From Ashinkailepas kermadecensis (Eukaryota; Arthropoda; Thecostraca; Neolepadidae), in contig JAOTOM010005100.1 of assembly GCA_034440615.1 (NCBI GenBank), positions 194,501-258,500 of the forward strand: a stretch of 64,000 nt of DNA. Direction: 5' to 3'. A model generated the notes under the pieces. That model was not told the origin of the DNA. It worked only from the letters and a program-made list of their open reading frames with translations, and did not search any database. The first letter of the stretch is position 1. The number at the start of each line of letters is the position of its first letter. Positions 22,835-35,321 of this stretch are shown here, piece after piece. Made by a program: the position numbers and the translations under genes.

Positions 22835-22888
<54 letters not shown>

Positions 22889-22975
22889 ACTTTCTCTCTC
22901 TCTCTCTCTCTCGATCTCTCTATGTGTCTCTCTCTCTTCATCTCTCTCTCTTTTCCCTTTCTTTTTCTCTGCTCG
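22829..22975 (+). repeat. CT-rich microsatellite (left arm)
   Basis: An imperfect (TC)n tract, the left counterpart of the very long (GA)n-(TA)n-(GA)n tract at 34,020-35,072 on the right. It lies just upstream of exon 7. Confidence 0.9.
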
Positions 22976-23081
22976 TCCTCCCTGTCTGTACTGATGATTT
23001 CGCTTCCAATTTCTCCCTTACTTTCAAAGACGCTCTCGGAACTGACCTCAGCTGACCTTCGCTGGTAATCCATGCTCTCAG

Positions 23082-23313
23082 GTGATATTGCTTCTCAACG
23101 CTTTGTACGGAATGTTCGACTTGTGAATCGACATGTACGACGTGTACAAGATGGAGAGCATCGGCGATGTGTACATGGTGGTGTCGGGCGTGCCGGAGCG
23201 CTCCGGCACGGACCACGCCTCGGAGGTGGCCTCCATGGCGCTCGACCTGCTGCACTGCACCGAGAACTTCGTCATCTCGCACATGCCCCGCGAGCGGTTC
23301 CAAATCAGGTCGG
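23082..23313 (+). pseudogene. Cyclase copy B, exon 7 (catalytic domain, middle)
   Basis: The 232-base exon has acceptor GCTCTCAG/GTG and donor TCGG/GTCAGC (phase 1). It reads [20 protein letters not shown], then YKMESIGDVYMVVSGVPE, then ASMALDLLHCTENFV and RFQIRSG. ESIGDVY carries the second metal-binding Asp and the Glu that selects guanine. The exon itself is intact. The next exon should supply IHTG, but no such exon follows in this arm, and exon 6 is deleted upstream. Confidence 0.92.
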
Positions 23314-23429
23314 GTCAGCGCGGGCCGGGTCATGAACCGTCGAGTTAAGTTGGGTCGCGCACTGTCACGTCAGGTTAGACTTGGTCGGGTCAGTTTAGGT
23401 TAGGGTCAGTTCAGGTCAAGACGGGTGAG

Positions 23430-26400
23430 GCTACATCCCTGCTGTACGCACTTGCCAAGGCGGCAATACGAGATCATGCTCCCCTCGTTCCTAAAAAGTG
23501 ATGTCTGCCATGGTTCGACGCAGAGGCTAAGCGAGCCCTGTAGCTCAATCAGGCTGCATTTGAGCGAATGGAGCGTCATTTGAATGACACATGTGTGAAA
23601 GCTGACTGTGCACGAGAACGGACGGATTTCAAGCGTGTGTCGGGTAGGAGTTACACAGAAAATCTGAAGGGTCTCGTCGACGATTTTGTGACAAATCCGA
23701 GCCGTTTCTGGGCCTTCTGTATGTGTTTTAAACAGAGAAAAGTGATTTCGGTCCCAGAGTGTAACGGCGTGCAGGTATTGGACGGTGTTGCTGGAGCGAA
23801 CTAACGTAACCATGCATTTGCGGAACAATTTTTGACTATCTTGCCATTAATTTCTCGGATATCCTTGAGAGAGATTGGATATCTTAACTGAGTTTGCCAT
23901 GTCGGAGGAATCAGTCTGATATTATTGAGAAACATCGCTGTAGCCAAGGCGTGCTGCCCAGATGGATTGAGCGCCTGCATCCTGCGTGAGTGTGCCGAGG
24001 TGCTGGCTGTCCCCCTATATAAGCTATTCACTATGCCATTATCTCATGGTATCTTTCCCGAGCAATGAACTTAGACTACATATCGTCCCTATTTTCAAAA
24101 TTGGCTCGCGTAAGCAGAAAATTATCGATCGGTGTCACGACTACAATTTCGCGCCAACATTTTTTGGAAATTGTTTGCGATCAACTCATGCGCCATGCCG
24201 TCCCTACCTGTTTCCATCCCAGTCCCGTCCCTACCTCTTCCTACCTGTCTTCACGCATCGTTCATCCCGCATCGTTATGGTGCGAACATTCTGGCATCAT
24301 TTTTATCCCATGAGTGGGGAGTGATCTCCGAGGGTGCTCACTTGGATGCGGTGCACACAAACTTTTTTTTCGAGCGCATTTCGAAGTGTAAAACATCGTC
24401 CTGTCCTGTATAAACTGGAGCGTATGTACGGTGTTAGTGGGTAAGCGCTAGACTGGCTCAAGTCGTACCTGGGGAGACAAAAACAGGGAGTGGCGCTCAA
24501 TGAGAAGATGTCTGATTGGTTACCTGATGTATGAGGCACTCTCGAGGGTGGATTGATCCCCCTCTGTTGTTCGCTCTCTTTGTGAACGACCTGCCAACTG
24601 TAGTCAAGGCAATATGACTTATGTTTGCTGATGACCTCAAAATTTTTCGTAACGTTCGTAATTACCACGCGCCCTGGAGGACCTCTGAAAATTACGCGCA
24701 CTGGAGGGAGGGGAGGGGGGCAGATTCCGCCCCCCTAAGATCTCGACTCCTATTAAAGCTGGGGTAACGAAATTCTCAGGGTGGATGGATACGTTGGTGA
24801 ACTCTATTGTGTACAAATTTTATGAACCTAGGTCAATATCTTCAAGGTCAAATAAGATCACATATGTGAAACATTTCTTGTTTTGCGTGGCTTTGCTTGT
24901 CATTGTTATGGATCGTTGTGATTGTGTTTAAATGCTACAAAATGGGGATCAATGATGCTTTGGACATTACTAATTATGCAATACAGATGCTAGACCTGGC
25001 ATTTGACCTCAGGTCACCTGTATAGCAGCACTTTATCAGGTCAGTTACCTGTTCCAGTTACCGGAACCGGGTCGCCCGCCCGACTGCTACGTCGGAGGGC
25101 TAGGCGCAATCGGCTTCGCGAAGAAAGGAGTGAAGTACATTAATAAAGTATGAAAATGCTTAGGTACACAATGACAAACAGTAGTTTTCGGGATGTGTAG
25201 GGAGTAACATGCAAAGTGGCATCAATCGCATGACAGTCATTTGCATTTATGACAACATTCCAGTTGACCAAGTTTGGTTCTATTAACCTGTCACGAACTT
25301 GACCTGACTTGACCTCGGTGACCTAACATGACCTTGAAGCTACATAGCATAACAATATACATTAAACAAGTCGCTAGTGTTGCCAAGAACACTTCCCTTT
25401 GGCCAATATACGGGAAGCGCATCAACGCCGATTTTTGTGGTCTGGCTCTACGAAGTGTTTTGATTTTAACGGCCTCTAACTCGAAAAATGTTCAGCCGAT
25501 TTCCATTTTTTTCTTGCTTTAAACGACACGCCGGTCATTTCTAAGTAGGTATGCAAAATAGCGTACATCGACCGGTAAAATCTGGAGTTATTTACGAAAA
25601 ACGGGAAGGGTGGGTGGATTTCGCCCCCCCCTCCAGTGTGCGTGTTAAAGGAGGACGTGGGCGCAGTAACACGCTGGACGGCCGACTGAAAACTCAATCT
25701 AAATGCTCAAATGCACATCCTTTAAAATCACTTCGAAGAGGAACTTCGCTCCTACTTGATAAAAATATGCAGCACAACTCTTTACAGCGTCGGTGCTATG
25801 CTGGAGTTAGGAGTCACTCTGGATAAAAGAAAACTTTTCGGATCAGATCAGGGCCATGGTGTCAAAAGGTAACGGGGCACTTGGCCCTCTCATTCAGACT
25901 TATGAGTCGGCCTCCCCCGGTGCAAGCTGAATAAGCGGGTAGCTCTTGCTACTCATAACGGAAACGTTCGGTCTATTCTAGAGTACTGCTCAGTCTGGTA
26001 CCGCCAAATGCCATCGCGTTCGCATTGAGAGGGTGCAGCATAAGTTCTGATGTGGCTCGCTCACCACACGGAACCAGGCTGCCACTCTCTGGAGTATGGG
26101 CACATGCTGTGATTTTATAACCTCCAGCCTCTACATGCGAGACGCGTAAAATGTGATGTGTTGTCTGTATGCAAAGTGTTCAAAGGCTTCATCTCACCTT
26201 TTAGAGTCGTATCCTGGTCATGTGTCCTCCGGAACCACCAGGAATGTTCAGGCAATATTTCTCCATGTGCCGTTTGGCAGGGTAAATAGTATTACAGCTG
26301 GCATCTTTGTCCGGTCTCTTCACACTATACATGACTGCATGTCCTCAGTAACGACCGACCTTTTCTGTGACACAACAGGCCGAGTGAAGCGGCAGGTCGC

Positions 26401-26475
26401 CGCTTATACGACCACTTTGACAGCCAATTTGTGAGACTGCATATGCTTCGCTTCGCTTACTCTCAACCTCGGCCA
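23430..26475 (+). mobile_element. LINE B, degraded, split by a MITE (left arm)
   Basis: The plus strand carries a heavily mutated ORF2. It has a pre-RT region (LAKAAIRDHAPLVPKK, WFDAEAKRAL, NPSRFWAF), then RT with CPDGLSACILRECAEVL and HGIFPEQ. After an unrelated stretch come YKLERMYGVSG, ALDWLKSYLGRQKQGVALN, GTLEGGLIPLC and LMFADDLKIFRNV (about 24,630). A TTAA MITE then interrupts (24,695-25,644). The end of ORF2 follows (VGAVTRWTAD, NGNVRSILEYCSVWYRQ, VPFGRVNSITAGIFVRS). Many stops and frameshifts are present. Clade assignment is open (Jockey/CR1-like motifs, no RNase H seen). It lies downstream of exon 7, where cyclase exon 8 would be expected. Confidence 0.75.
24695..25644. mobile_element. 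TTAA-flanked MITE inside LINE B (left arm)
   Basis: The ends are CGCGCACTGGAGGG and CCCTCCAGTGTGCGTG, each followed inward by a G-run/C-run hairpin (GGGGGGCAGATTCCGCCCCCC on the left). TTAA abuts the right end (25,645-25,648); the left end has TTA and a small loss. The interior is AT-rich and contains four TGACCT motifs (25,300-25,334). TTAA target sites suggest a piggyBac- or Kolobok-type mobiliser. The same insertion is present in the right arm. Confidence 0.75.
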
Positions 26476-26554
26476 CTTATGTGTTAGCGTAGGTTTATTG
26501 TTATGTGACTTGGTGATTAATAGCCTCCAACATACACGATGCACGATTCGCGGA

Positions 26555-26860
26555 AGTTCCGGCCAAGCCAGGTCATGTCAGGTCAGGCTACCTATAGTCA
26601 GGTCAGGTTAGGTCGCAGTAGATGAGGTCAAATTAGAACATGTATGGCTGTCAGGTCAGGTTAGAATATGCCAGGTTATGCCAGGTTATGCCAGGTCCGG
26701 TCAGGTCAGTCAGATAAGATCGGCTTAATCCATGCTAGGTTGCGTTATGCCAGGCTGAGGAAGACTGAGTCGACCAGGTTAGAGAAAGGTGTTCATTAGA
26801 CAAGTTGGATGAAATCAGGCCAGAACATGCTATCAGTTTAGGTCCTGTTAGACTAGCAGC
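26555..26860 (+). repeat. AGGTCAGGTT-type low-complexity tract (left arm)
   Basis: Degenerate 5-bp-based repeats (AGGTC/AGGTT, with ATGCCAGGTT repeated about three times near 26,665-26,695). Mirrored at about 30,140-30,440. No gene. Confidence 0.8.
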
Positions 26861-26869
26861 TCGATGAAG

Positions 26870-27480
26870 TCTGCTAGTCTCATCTAACGTCGGTCTCGGG
26901 TCGCATCAGATCACAAGACATGGTCGGTACTGTAGGAGAGTTCTGTTCTTCTGGTTGCGACAGTCTAGTTTGATCTCGCTTCGCAACAACTTGTTCGCAA
27001 ATGCAATAGCCGTTAAGTGCCCTGTTGTTGATCGAGCTTACCAGCAGCAAAATGGCGACACCTTGGCACACAACGACAATTTCAAGTAACGTTTGGGCAG
27101 ACACCGACGTGTGTCTTTCAACAGTTCCTGCCTTCATAGCTCGTTTAACAGTTCGCGCACCAAAGTCCTCCCGGCACATGAGTGTCAACCGTCGACGCCC
27201 ACTCGCCTCCGCTGTAAAGCTCTATCTGCCTGACCAATGGCAGCAGCACACGTCCTCTCGGGCCGGGAGGAGACAGTACCCAGCATACGTCAGTCATGTG
27301 CTGGTGCTACCTATTGCGACATATGTCGGAGGGAAGGGCTCGATTGACGACTCCCGGCTTGCAACGTCCTACATGCGCAACGGTTACATACTACATGGTG
27401 GAAATACGATGCCATATTACAGGTTACATAGTGGTGGAATCTCTTGTGGTGGCATCTAATCTAGTGGTGGTATCTAACAG
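26870..27480. other. Unrecognised conserved stretch with opposing open frames (left arm)
   Basis: A plus-strand frame (27,025-27,459, 144 codons) overlaps a minus-strand frame (102 codons), and both are kept in the other arm. Since the arms are near-identical, this conservation is weak evidence for coding. The composition is moderately GC-rich. It includes a phrase reading AAAATGGCGACACC and a pair of GTGGTGGCATCTAA-like repeats near the end. No domain recognised. Confidence 0.3.
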
Positions 27481-27529
27481 CTGTTCCACACAAGCTGTTA
27501 GATACGTTGACATTTTTCCTCGGCTATAT

Positions 27530-28330
27530 CTCTGCCCCTCATGGCGGTCGCCTGGAGGGCCCCATCAGACTCGCCAGGGGGCCGATGCCTCTTCACCCCT
27601 TGGAAAAGCCACTGCTTTTTAACAGCCCGGGCCTTCCGTGGGCTTGGAGCCCCTTTACGTAGCACCGGAAATCCTTCGCTTCGGCCGGGATCGTCTCCGT
27701 AGCTTGAGGGCTTCTTTATCTGTCTGAGGCCCGCTATCAGCTCTGAGCCCTCTCCATTAGCCAAAGCCGACTCAGTGGCTCTGCACGTTCTGCCCCGGGC
27801 TCCTATCCGTCTGCTCAGGAACCCTTTTTCACCGCTCAAGATACTCTCCGTCCGGCAGGAATCCCCTCTTCAAAAGCTTGGGCCTCCTATATTACACAAG
27901 GGGCCCCCTGCGCGGCTTCGGCCCCCATTGGCCCAGGGGCCCTTCATGCCGGCTCTGGGCCCTCTCCGACAGCCCGGAGTCCTCCCGCGGTTAGGGATCC
28001 TCTCCATCGGGACAGGGTCCCTCCTTAGCCCTCCCCAGGGTCACCTCTGTCAGGCCGGAGGCCTTCTTTCAACAGATCAGGCCCCATCCATCAGGCCAGA
28101 AGCCCTTGTACATCTCGGGCCCCATTCGTCGGTCCAAAGACCCTTCTCTCCAGCTACTAGGGCCCCCTCCGTCGTCTCAGGGGCCCTCTTTGACGATCCA
28201 GGGTCTTTTCCGACAAGTCGGAGGCCTCTTTTCAAACGCTTGGGCCATTTCCATCAGGTCAGGGGCCTTTCTTCGGCCTGGGCTCCGCCGACAGCCCAGG
28301 GGTCCTTCATACTGGCTGTTGTGAGGCAGA
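27530..28330 (+). repeat. Degenerate ~21-bp minisatellite spanning the inner breakpoint
   Basis: Successive units of CCCTCTCCATCAGGTCAGGGG type, 17-23 bp long, can be counted from about 27,960 to 28,310 (16 or more units) and less clearly back to about 27,540. A 186-codon open frame across it (27,775-28,335) is a product of the ~7-codon period and low stop density, not a protein I recognise. The left/right arm homology ends at 27,647, inside this tract. Confidence 0.8.
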
Positions 28331-29333
28331 CATGAACAATATCATATGAACAACTTTAGTCTGTCATGTCTGTTAGTCCTCATTATTTGATCGTGAATTT
28401 CAGCTGATCATTGGTGATGGTTTTTCTCAAAATATGTGGTGGTGAAACTAGATGCCCACGCTTTTGTGAAGGAAGCATGTAAAATCTATGACTAATTTTA
28501 GAGTGGCATCTGCCATTCACGAGGAATTGCTTTTTCAACCCACCCTGTGGTGGGGTGGGGGTCGTTCTACCTCCCTCTAAGGTCTTGCCTCGGAAAAAAA
28601 CGTATGCAGGCAGCGCCGTGAACTTTTTAGCACCTTTTCCGTTATCCTTTTTACGTCTGGTGTGGAAGTTTCAACCCTGGGTCATGTAAGGTCATTGATC
28701 TAGCTCAGGTCAAAGAGAACCAACTCCGAAAATATTTCAGGATCAATAACTCACCTAAATGAAAATACATGGAAGTGAAACTTGGTACGTGAGTACAATT
28801 AGGCAGTACCTACCTACAAAATGTACATATCGGATCTCTGCTTGAGGTTAGGTCAGTGACCTGAGGTCACAGCCAATTTTGGACTAATTTTCCGATTTTT
28901 TGTAATATACATGTTCTTCGAACCGGATATTTTGCCTTGGCATGCATGCAGACATATGAGGAGAAGTTCCTTTTCTAATTAAATTGACCTGCGTCGAGTA
29001 ATCTGAAGCCAGGTCAAGATAAAGTGCGCTAAGTGGCTAAAGCATATTTAAACACTCCTGTTCTATGGTTTATTGTGAGTTTGCATGGCCTAAATAGCAC
29101 CAAACCTGACTGGCACGACTTAAATTACCCAACGGAACCAAAACTATCACTCATAATAAAGGTCAATGTCATCCTAGGTCATTGTCCTATGAAAAGCATT
29201 TATAATTTTAAGGCTCATACACCTGAAAATATATTGAAATGAAGCTTGCCGCATGATTGCTATTTCACAGTACTTACAACGCGTATGTCTTGGAATTGTG
29301 TCTTGGAACGCGTATGTCTCATACCAAGCCCAC
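27648..29333. other. Spacer between the arms of the inverted duplication
   Basis: Single-copy within the window. Its first 700 bp are minisatellite. The rest (28,330-29,333) is AT-rich, with several AGGTCA/TGACCT motifs (for example GTCAGTGACCTGAGGTCA near 28,852) like the interiors of the TTAA MITEs. Near the right border a direct repeat of AACGCGTATGTCT occurs at about 29,278 and 29,307. No cyclase exon 8, 9 or 10 is present here. Confidence 0.85.
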
Positions 29334-29539
29334 GGAAGGCCCGGGCTGTTAAAAAGCAGTAGCTTTTCCAAGGGGTGAACAGGCATCCGCCCCCTGGCGA
29401 GTCTGATGGGGCCCTCCAGGCGACCGCCATGAGGGGCAGAGATATAGCCGAGGAAAAATGTCAACGTATCTAACAGCTTGTGTGGAACAGCTGTTAGATA
29501 CGTTTCTTTCCACACGTCCTTTCCACACAAGCTGTTAGA

Positions 29540-30114
29540 TGCCACCACTAGAGATGCCACCACTATGTAACTTGTAATTTGGCATCGTATTTCCACTATG
29601 CAGTATGTAACCGTTGCGCATGTAGGACGTTGCAAGCCGGGAGTCGTCAATCGAGCCCTTCCCTCCGACATATGTCGCAATAGGTAGCACCAGCACATGA
29701 CTGACGTATGCTGGGTACTGTCTCCTCCCGGCCCGAGAGGACGTGTGCTGCTGCCATTGGTCAGGCAGATAGAGCTTTACAGCGGAGGCGGGTGGGCGTC
29801 GACGGTTGACACTCACGTGCCGGGAGGACTTTGGTGCGCGAACTGTTAAACGAGCTATGAAGGCAGGAACTGTTGAAAGACACACGTCGGTGTCTGCCCA
29901 AACGTTACTTGAAATTGTCGTTGTGTGCCAAGGTGTCGCCATTTTGCTGCTGGTAAGCCCGATCAACAAAAGGGACTTAACGGCTATTGCATTTGCGAAC
30001 AAGTTGTTGCGGAGCGAGATCAAAACTAGACAGTCGCAGCCAGAAGAACAGAACTCTCCTACAGTACCAACCATGTCTTGTGATCTGATGCGACCCGAGA
30101 CCGACGTTAGATGA
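29540..30114. other. Unrecognised conserved stretch (right arm mirror of 26,870-27,480)
   Basis: Same content as in the left arm, in reverse. Beyond it, 29,467-29,500 holds CTAACAGCT...AGCTGTTAG, a short hairpin that in the right arm is followed by an extra copy of the CACACAAGCTGTTAG phrase. No gene recognised. Confidence 0.3.
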
Positions 30115-30139
30115 GACTAGCAGACTTCATCGAGCTGCT

Positions 30140-30440
30140 TGTCTAACAGGACCTAAACTGATAGCATGTTCTGGCCTGATTTCATCCAACTTGTCTAATG
30201 AACACCTTTCTCTAACCTGGTCGACTCAGTCTTCCTCAGCCTGGCATAACGCAACCTAGCATGGATTAAGCCGATCTTATCTGACTGACCTGACCGGACC
30301 TGGCATAACCTGGCATAATCTGGCATATCCTAACCTGACCTGACCGCCATACATGTTCTAATTTGACCTCATCTACTACGACCTAACCTGACTTGACTAT
30401 AGGTAGCCTGACCTGACATGACCTGGCTTGGCCGGAACTT
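30140..30440 (-). repeat. AGGTCAGGTT-type low-complexity tract (right arm)
   Basis: Mirror of 26,555-26,860; small base differences only. Confidence 0.8.
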
Positions 30441-30529
30441 CCACGAATCGTGCATCGTGTATGTTGGAGGCTATTAATCACCAAGTCACATAACAATAAA
30501 CCTACGCTAACACATAAGTGAGCGAGGTT

Positions 30530-33520
30530 GAGAGTAAGCGAAGCGAAGCATATGCAGTCTCATAAATTGGCTGCCAAAGTCGTCGTATAAGCGGCGACCT
30601 GCCGCTTCACTCGACCTGTTGTGTCACAGAAAAGGTCGGTCGTTACTGAGGACATGCAGTCATGTATAGTGTGAAGAGACCGGACAAAGATGCCAGCTGT
30701 AATACTATTTACCCTGCCAAACGGCACATGGAGAAATATTGCCTGAACATTCCTGGTGGTTCCGGAGGACACATGACCAGGATACGACTCTAAAAGGTGA
30801 GATGAAGCCTTTGAACACTTTGCATACAGACAACACATCACATTTTACGCGTCTCGCATGTAGAGGCTGGAGGTTATACAATCACAGCATGTGCCCATAC
30901 TCCAGAGAGTGGCAGCCTGGTTCCGTGTGGTGAGCGAGCCACATCAGAACTTATGCTGCACCCTCTCAATGCGAACGCGATGGCATTTGGCGGTACCAGA
31001 CTGAGCAGTACTCTAGAATAGACCGAACGTTTCCGTTATGAGTAGCAAGAGCTACCCGCTTATTCAGCTTGCACCGGGGGAGGCCGACTCATAAGTCTGA
31101 ATGAGAGGGCCAAGTGCCCCGTTACCTTTTGACACCATGGCCCTGATCTGATCCGAAAGTTTTTTTTGTATCCAGAGTGACTCCTAACTCCAGCATAGCA
31201 CCGACGTTGTAAAGAGTTGCGCTGCATATTTTTATCAAGTAGGAGTAAAGTTCCTCTTCGAAGTGATTTTAAAGGATGTGCATTTGAGCATTTAGATTGA
31301 GTTTTCAGTCGGCCGTCCAGCGTGTTACTGCGCCCACGTCCTCCTTTAACACGCGCACTGGAGGGGGGGCGAAATCCACCCACCCTTCCCGTTTTTCGTA
31401 AATAACTCCAGATTTTACCGGTCGATGTACGCTATTTTTGCATACCTGCTTAGAAATGACCGGCGTGTCGTTTAAAGCAAGAAAAAATGGAAATCGGCTG
31501 AACATTTGTCTAGTTAGAGGCCGTTAAAATCAAAACATTTCGTAGCGCCAGACCACAAAAATCGGCGCTGATGCGCTTCCCGTATATTGGCAAAAGGGAA
31601 GTGTTCTTGGCAACACTAGCGACTTGTTTAATGTATATTGTTATGCTATATAGCTTCAAGGTCATGTTAGGTCACCGAGGTCAAGTCAGGTCCAGTTCAT
31701 GACAGGTTAATAGAACCAAACTTGGTCAACTGGAATGTTGTCATAAATGCAAATAACTGTCATGCGATTGATGCCACTTTGCATGTTACTCCCTACACAT
31801 CCCGAAAACTACTGTTTGTCATTGTGTACCTAAGCATTTTCATACTGTATTCGTGTACTTCACTCCTTTCTTCGCGAAGCCGATTGCGCCTAGCCGTCCG
31901 ACGTAGCAGTCGGGCGGGCGACCCGGTTCCGGTAACTGGAACAGGTAACTGACCTGATAAAGTGCTGCTATACAGGTGACCTGAGGTTAAATGCCGGGTC
32001 TAGCATAATTAGCATAGTATTGCATAATTAGTAATGTCCAAAGCATCATTGATGCCCATTTTGGAGCATTTAAACACCATCACAACGATCCATAACATTG
32101 ACAAGCTAAGCCACGCAAAACAAGAATTTTTTTCTTCAAATATGTGATCTTATTTGACCTTGAAGATATTGACCTAGGTTAAAAAAAAATTGCACACAAT
32201 AGCGTTCACCAACGTACCCATCCACCCTGATAATTTCGTTACTCCAGCTTTAATAGGAGTCGAGATCTTAGCGGGGCGGAATCCGCCCCCCCCCCCCTGC
32301 CTCCAGTGCGCGTAATTTTCAGAGGTCCTCCAGGGCGCGTGGTAATTACGAACGTTACGAAAAATTTTGAGGTCATCAGCAAACATAAGTCAATTGCCTC
32401 GACTACAGATGGCAGGTCGTTCACAAAAGAGAGCGAACAACAGAGGGGGATCAATCCACCCTCGAGAGTGCCTAATACATCAGGTAACCAATCAGACATC
32501 TTCTCATTGAGCGCCACTCCCTGTTTTTGTCTCCCCAGGTACGACTTGAGCCAGTCTAGCGCTTACCCACTAACACGGTACATACGCTCCAGTTTATACA
32601 GGACAGGGCGATGTTTTACACTTCGAAATGCGCTAAAAAAAAGTTTGTGTGCACCGCATCCAAGTGAGCACCCTCGGAGATCACTCCCCACTCATGGGAT
32701 AAAAATGAAGCCAGAATGTTCGCACCATAACGATGCGGGATGAACGATGCGTGAAGACAGGTAGGGAGAGGTAGGGACGAGACTGGGATGGAAACAGGTA
32801 GGGACGGCATGGCGCATGAGTTGATCGCAAACAATTTCCTAAAACATGTTGGCGCGAAATTGTAGTCATGACACCGATCGATAATTTTCTGCTTATGCGA
32901 GCCAATTTTGAAAATAGGGACGATATGTAGTCTATGTCCATTGCTCGGGAAAGATACCATGAGATAATGGCATAGTGAATAGCTTATATAGGGGGACAGC
33001 CAGCACCTCGGCACACTCACGCAGGATGCAGGCGCTCAATCCATCTGGGCATCACGCCTTGGCTACAACGATGTTTCTCAATCATATCAGACTGATTCCT
33101 CCGACATGGCAAAATCAGTTAAGATATCCAATCTCTCTCAAGAATATCACAGAAATGAATGGCAAGATAGTCAAAAATTGTTCCGCAAATGCATGGTTAC
33201 GTTAGTTCGCTCCAGCAGCATCGTCCAATACCTGCACGCCGTTACACTCTGGGACCGAAATCACTTTTCTCTGTTTAACGAGACCCTTCACATTTTCTGT
33301 GTAACTACTACCCGACACACGCTTGAAATCCGTCCGTTCTCGTGCACAGTCAGCTTTCACACATGTGTCATTCAAATGACGCTCCATTCGCTCAAATGCA
33401 GCCTGATTGAGCTACAGGGCTCGCTTAGCCTCTGCGTCGAACCATGGCAGACATCACTTTTTAGGAACGAGGGGAGCATGATCTCGTATTGCCGCCTTGG
33501 CAAGTGCCTACAGCAGGGAT
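30530..33520 (-). mobile_element. LINE B, degraded, split by a MITE (right arm)
   Basis: Mirror of the left copy, minus strand, with the same broken ORF2 (YKLERMYG, ALNEKMSDWLP, GTLEGGLIPLC, FADDLKIFRNV) and the same MITE insertion at 31,350-32,312. Part of the pre-RT region around 33,270 is shorter than on the left (text matching left 23,680-23,720 is missing). Confidence 0.75.
31350..32312. mobile_element. TTAA-flanked MITE inside LINE B (right arm)
   Basis: TTAA at 31,346-31,349 abuts CACGCGCACTGGAGG. The other end reads CCTCCAGTGCGCGT followed by AATT, so the distal TTAA has lost two bases. The AGGTCA array (31,653-31,690) keeps three perfect sites and one AGGTCC. Confidence 0.75.
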
Positions 33521-33641
33521 GTAGCCTCACCCGTCCTGACCTGAACTGACCCTAACCTAAACTGACCCGACCAAGTCTAACCTGACGTGACAGTGCGCGA
33601 CCCAACTTAACTCGACGGTTCATGACCCGGCCCGCGCTGAC

Positions 33642-33876
33642 CCGACCTGATTTGGAGCCGGTCGCGGCGCTTGTGCGAGATGACGAAGTTCTCGGTGCAG
33701 TGCAGCAGGTCGAGCGCCATAGAGGCCACCACCTCCGAGGCGTGGTCCGTGCCGGAGCGCTCCGGCACGCCCGACACCACCATGTACACATCGCCGATGC
33801 TCTCCATCTTGTACACGTCGTACATGTCGATTCGCGAGTCGAACATTCCGTACAAAGCGTTGAGAAGCAATATCAC
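33642..33876 (-). pseudogene. Cyclase copy C, exon 7 (catalytic domain, middle)
   Basis: Same as copy B exon 7 but three bases longer (EVVASM instead of EVASM) and with KRRDRLQ where the left has MPRERFQ. The codon change and in-frame 3-base difference keep the frame open. ESIGDVYMVVSG with the metal Asp is intact. The donor TCGG/GTCAGC fits exon 8 at 3,260 in phase, but that exon is on the other strand and 30 kb away. Confidence 0.92.
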
Positions 33877-34019
33877 CTGAGAGCATGGATTACCAGCGAA
33901 GGTCAGCTGAGGTCAGTTCCGAGAGCGTCTTTGAAAGTAAGGGAGAAATTGGAAGCGAAATCATCAGTACAGACAGGGAGGACGAGCAGAGAAAAAGAAA
34001 GGAAAAAGAGAGAGATGAA

Positions 34020-35074
<1,055 letters not shown>

Positions 35075-35321
35075 CTTTCTTTTCGACGACGTATACCGGG
35101 AATCTGCCTGATAAAATGGCGAGTGACTCATGACGTAAAAACACAAGCATTACGTGCTCACCGTCATGCATGACGTTATCTCCGACGAAGGGTAAAACAC
35201 TTCGTGTATGTCTGACTGACCCGACTGTTTGTAATTAAAATTAACAAATCCATTTAATGTCAATCCTCCACACTAACATGGAAATATATGAATGAGCACT
35301 CCTGGTGATCACAAGCGTACC

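Larger units (their letters stand above)
13895..27647 (+). repeat. Left arm of a giant inverted duplication
   Basis: From AACGTATTC at 13,895 to GGCTTGG at 27,647 the sequence returns in reverse complement from 46,440 down to 29,334. Long stretches are near-identical: exon 3 (233 bases) differs at a single base that I found. Left-specific changes are loss of ~560 bp near 14,020, loss of ~270 bp at 16,345, a 1.74-kb replacement at 19,998-21,735, absence of the 2.27-kb transposon at about 15,913, loss of 1.1 kb at 22,335, and a short CT tract where the right arm has a huge TA/GA tract. Confidence 0.95.

Noticed and set aside
26870..27480. A new protein-coding gene conserved between arms
   Set aside because: Conservation only reflects the recent duplication; frames on both strands are equally open and no motif is seen. 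Left as an unrecognised stretch.
27775..28335. 186-codon Pro/Leu/Ser-rich frame
   Set aside because: Lies in the degenerate 21-bp minisatellite; the period of seven codons explains the open frame.
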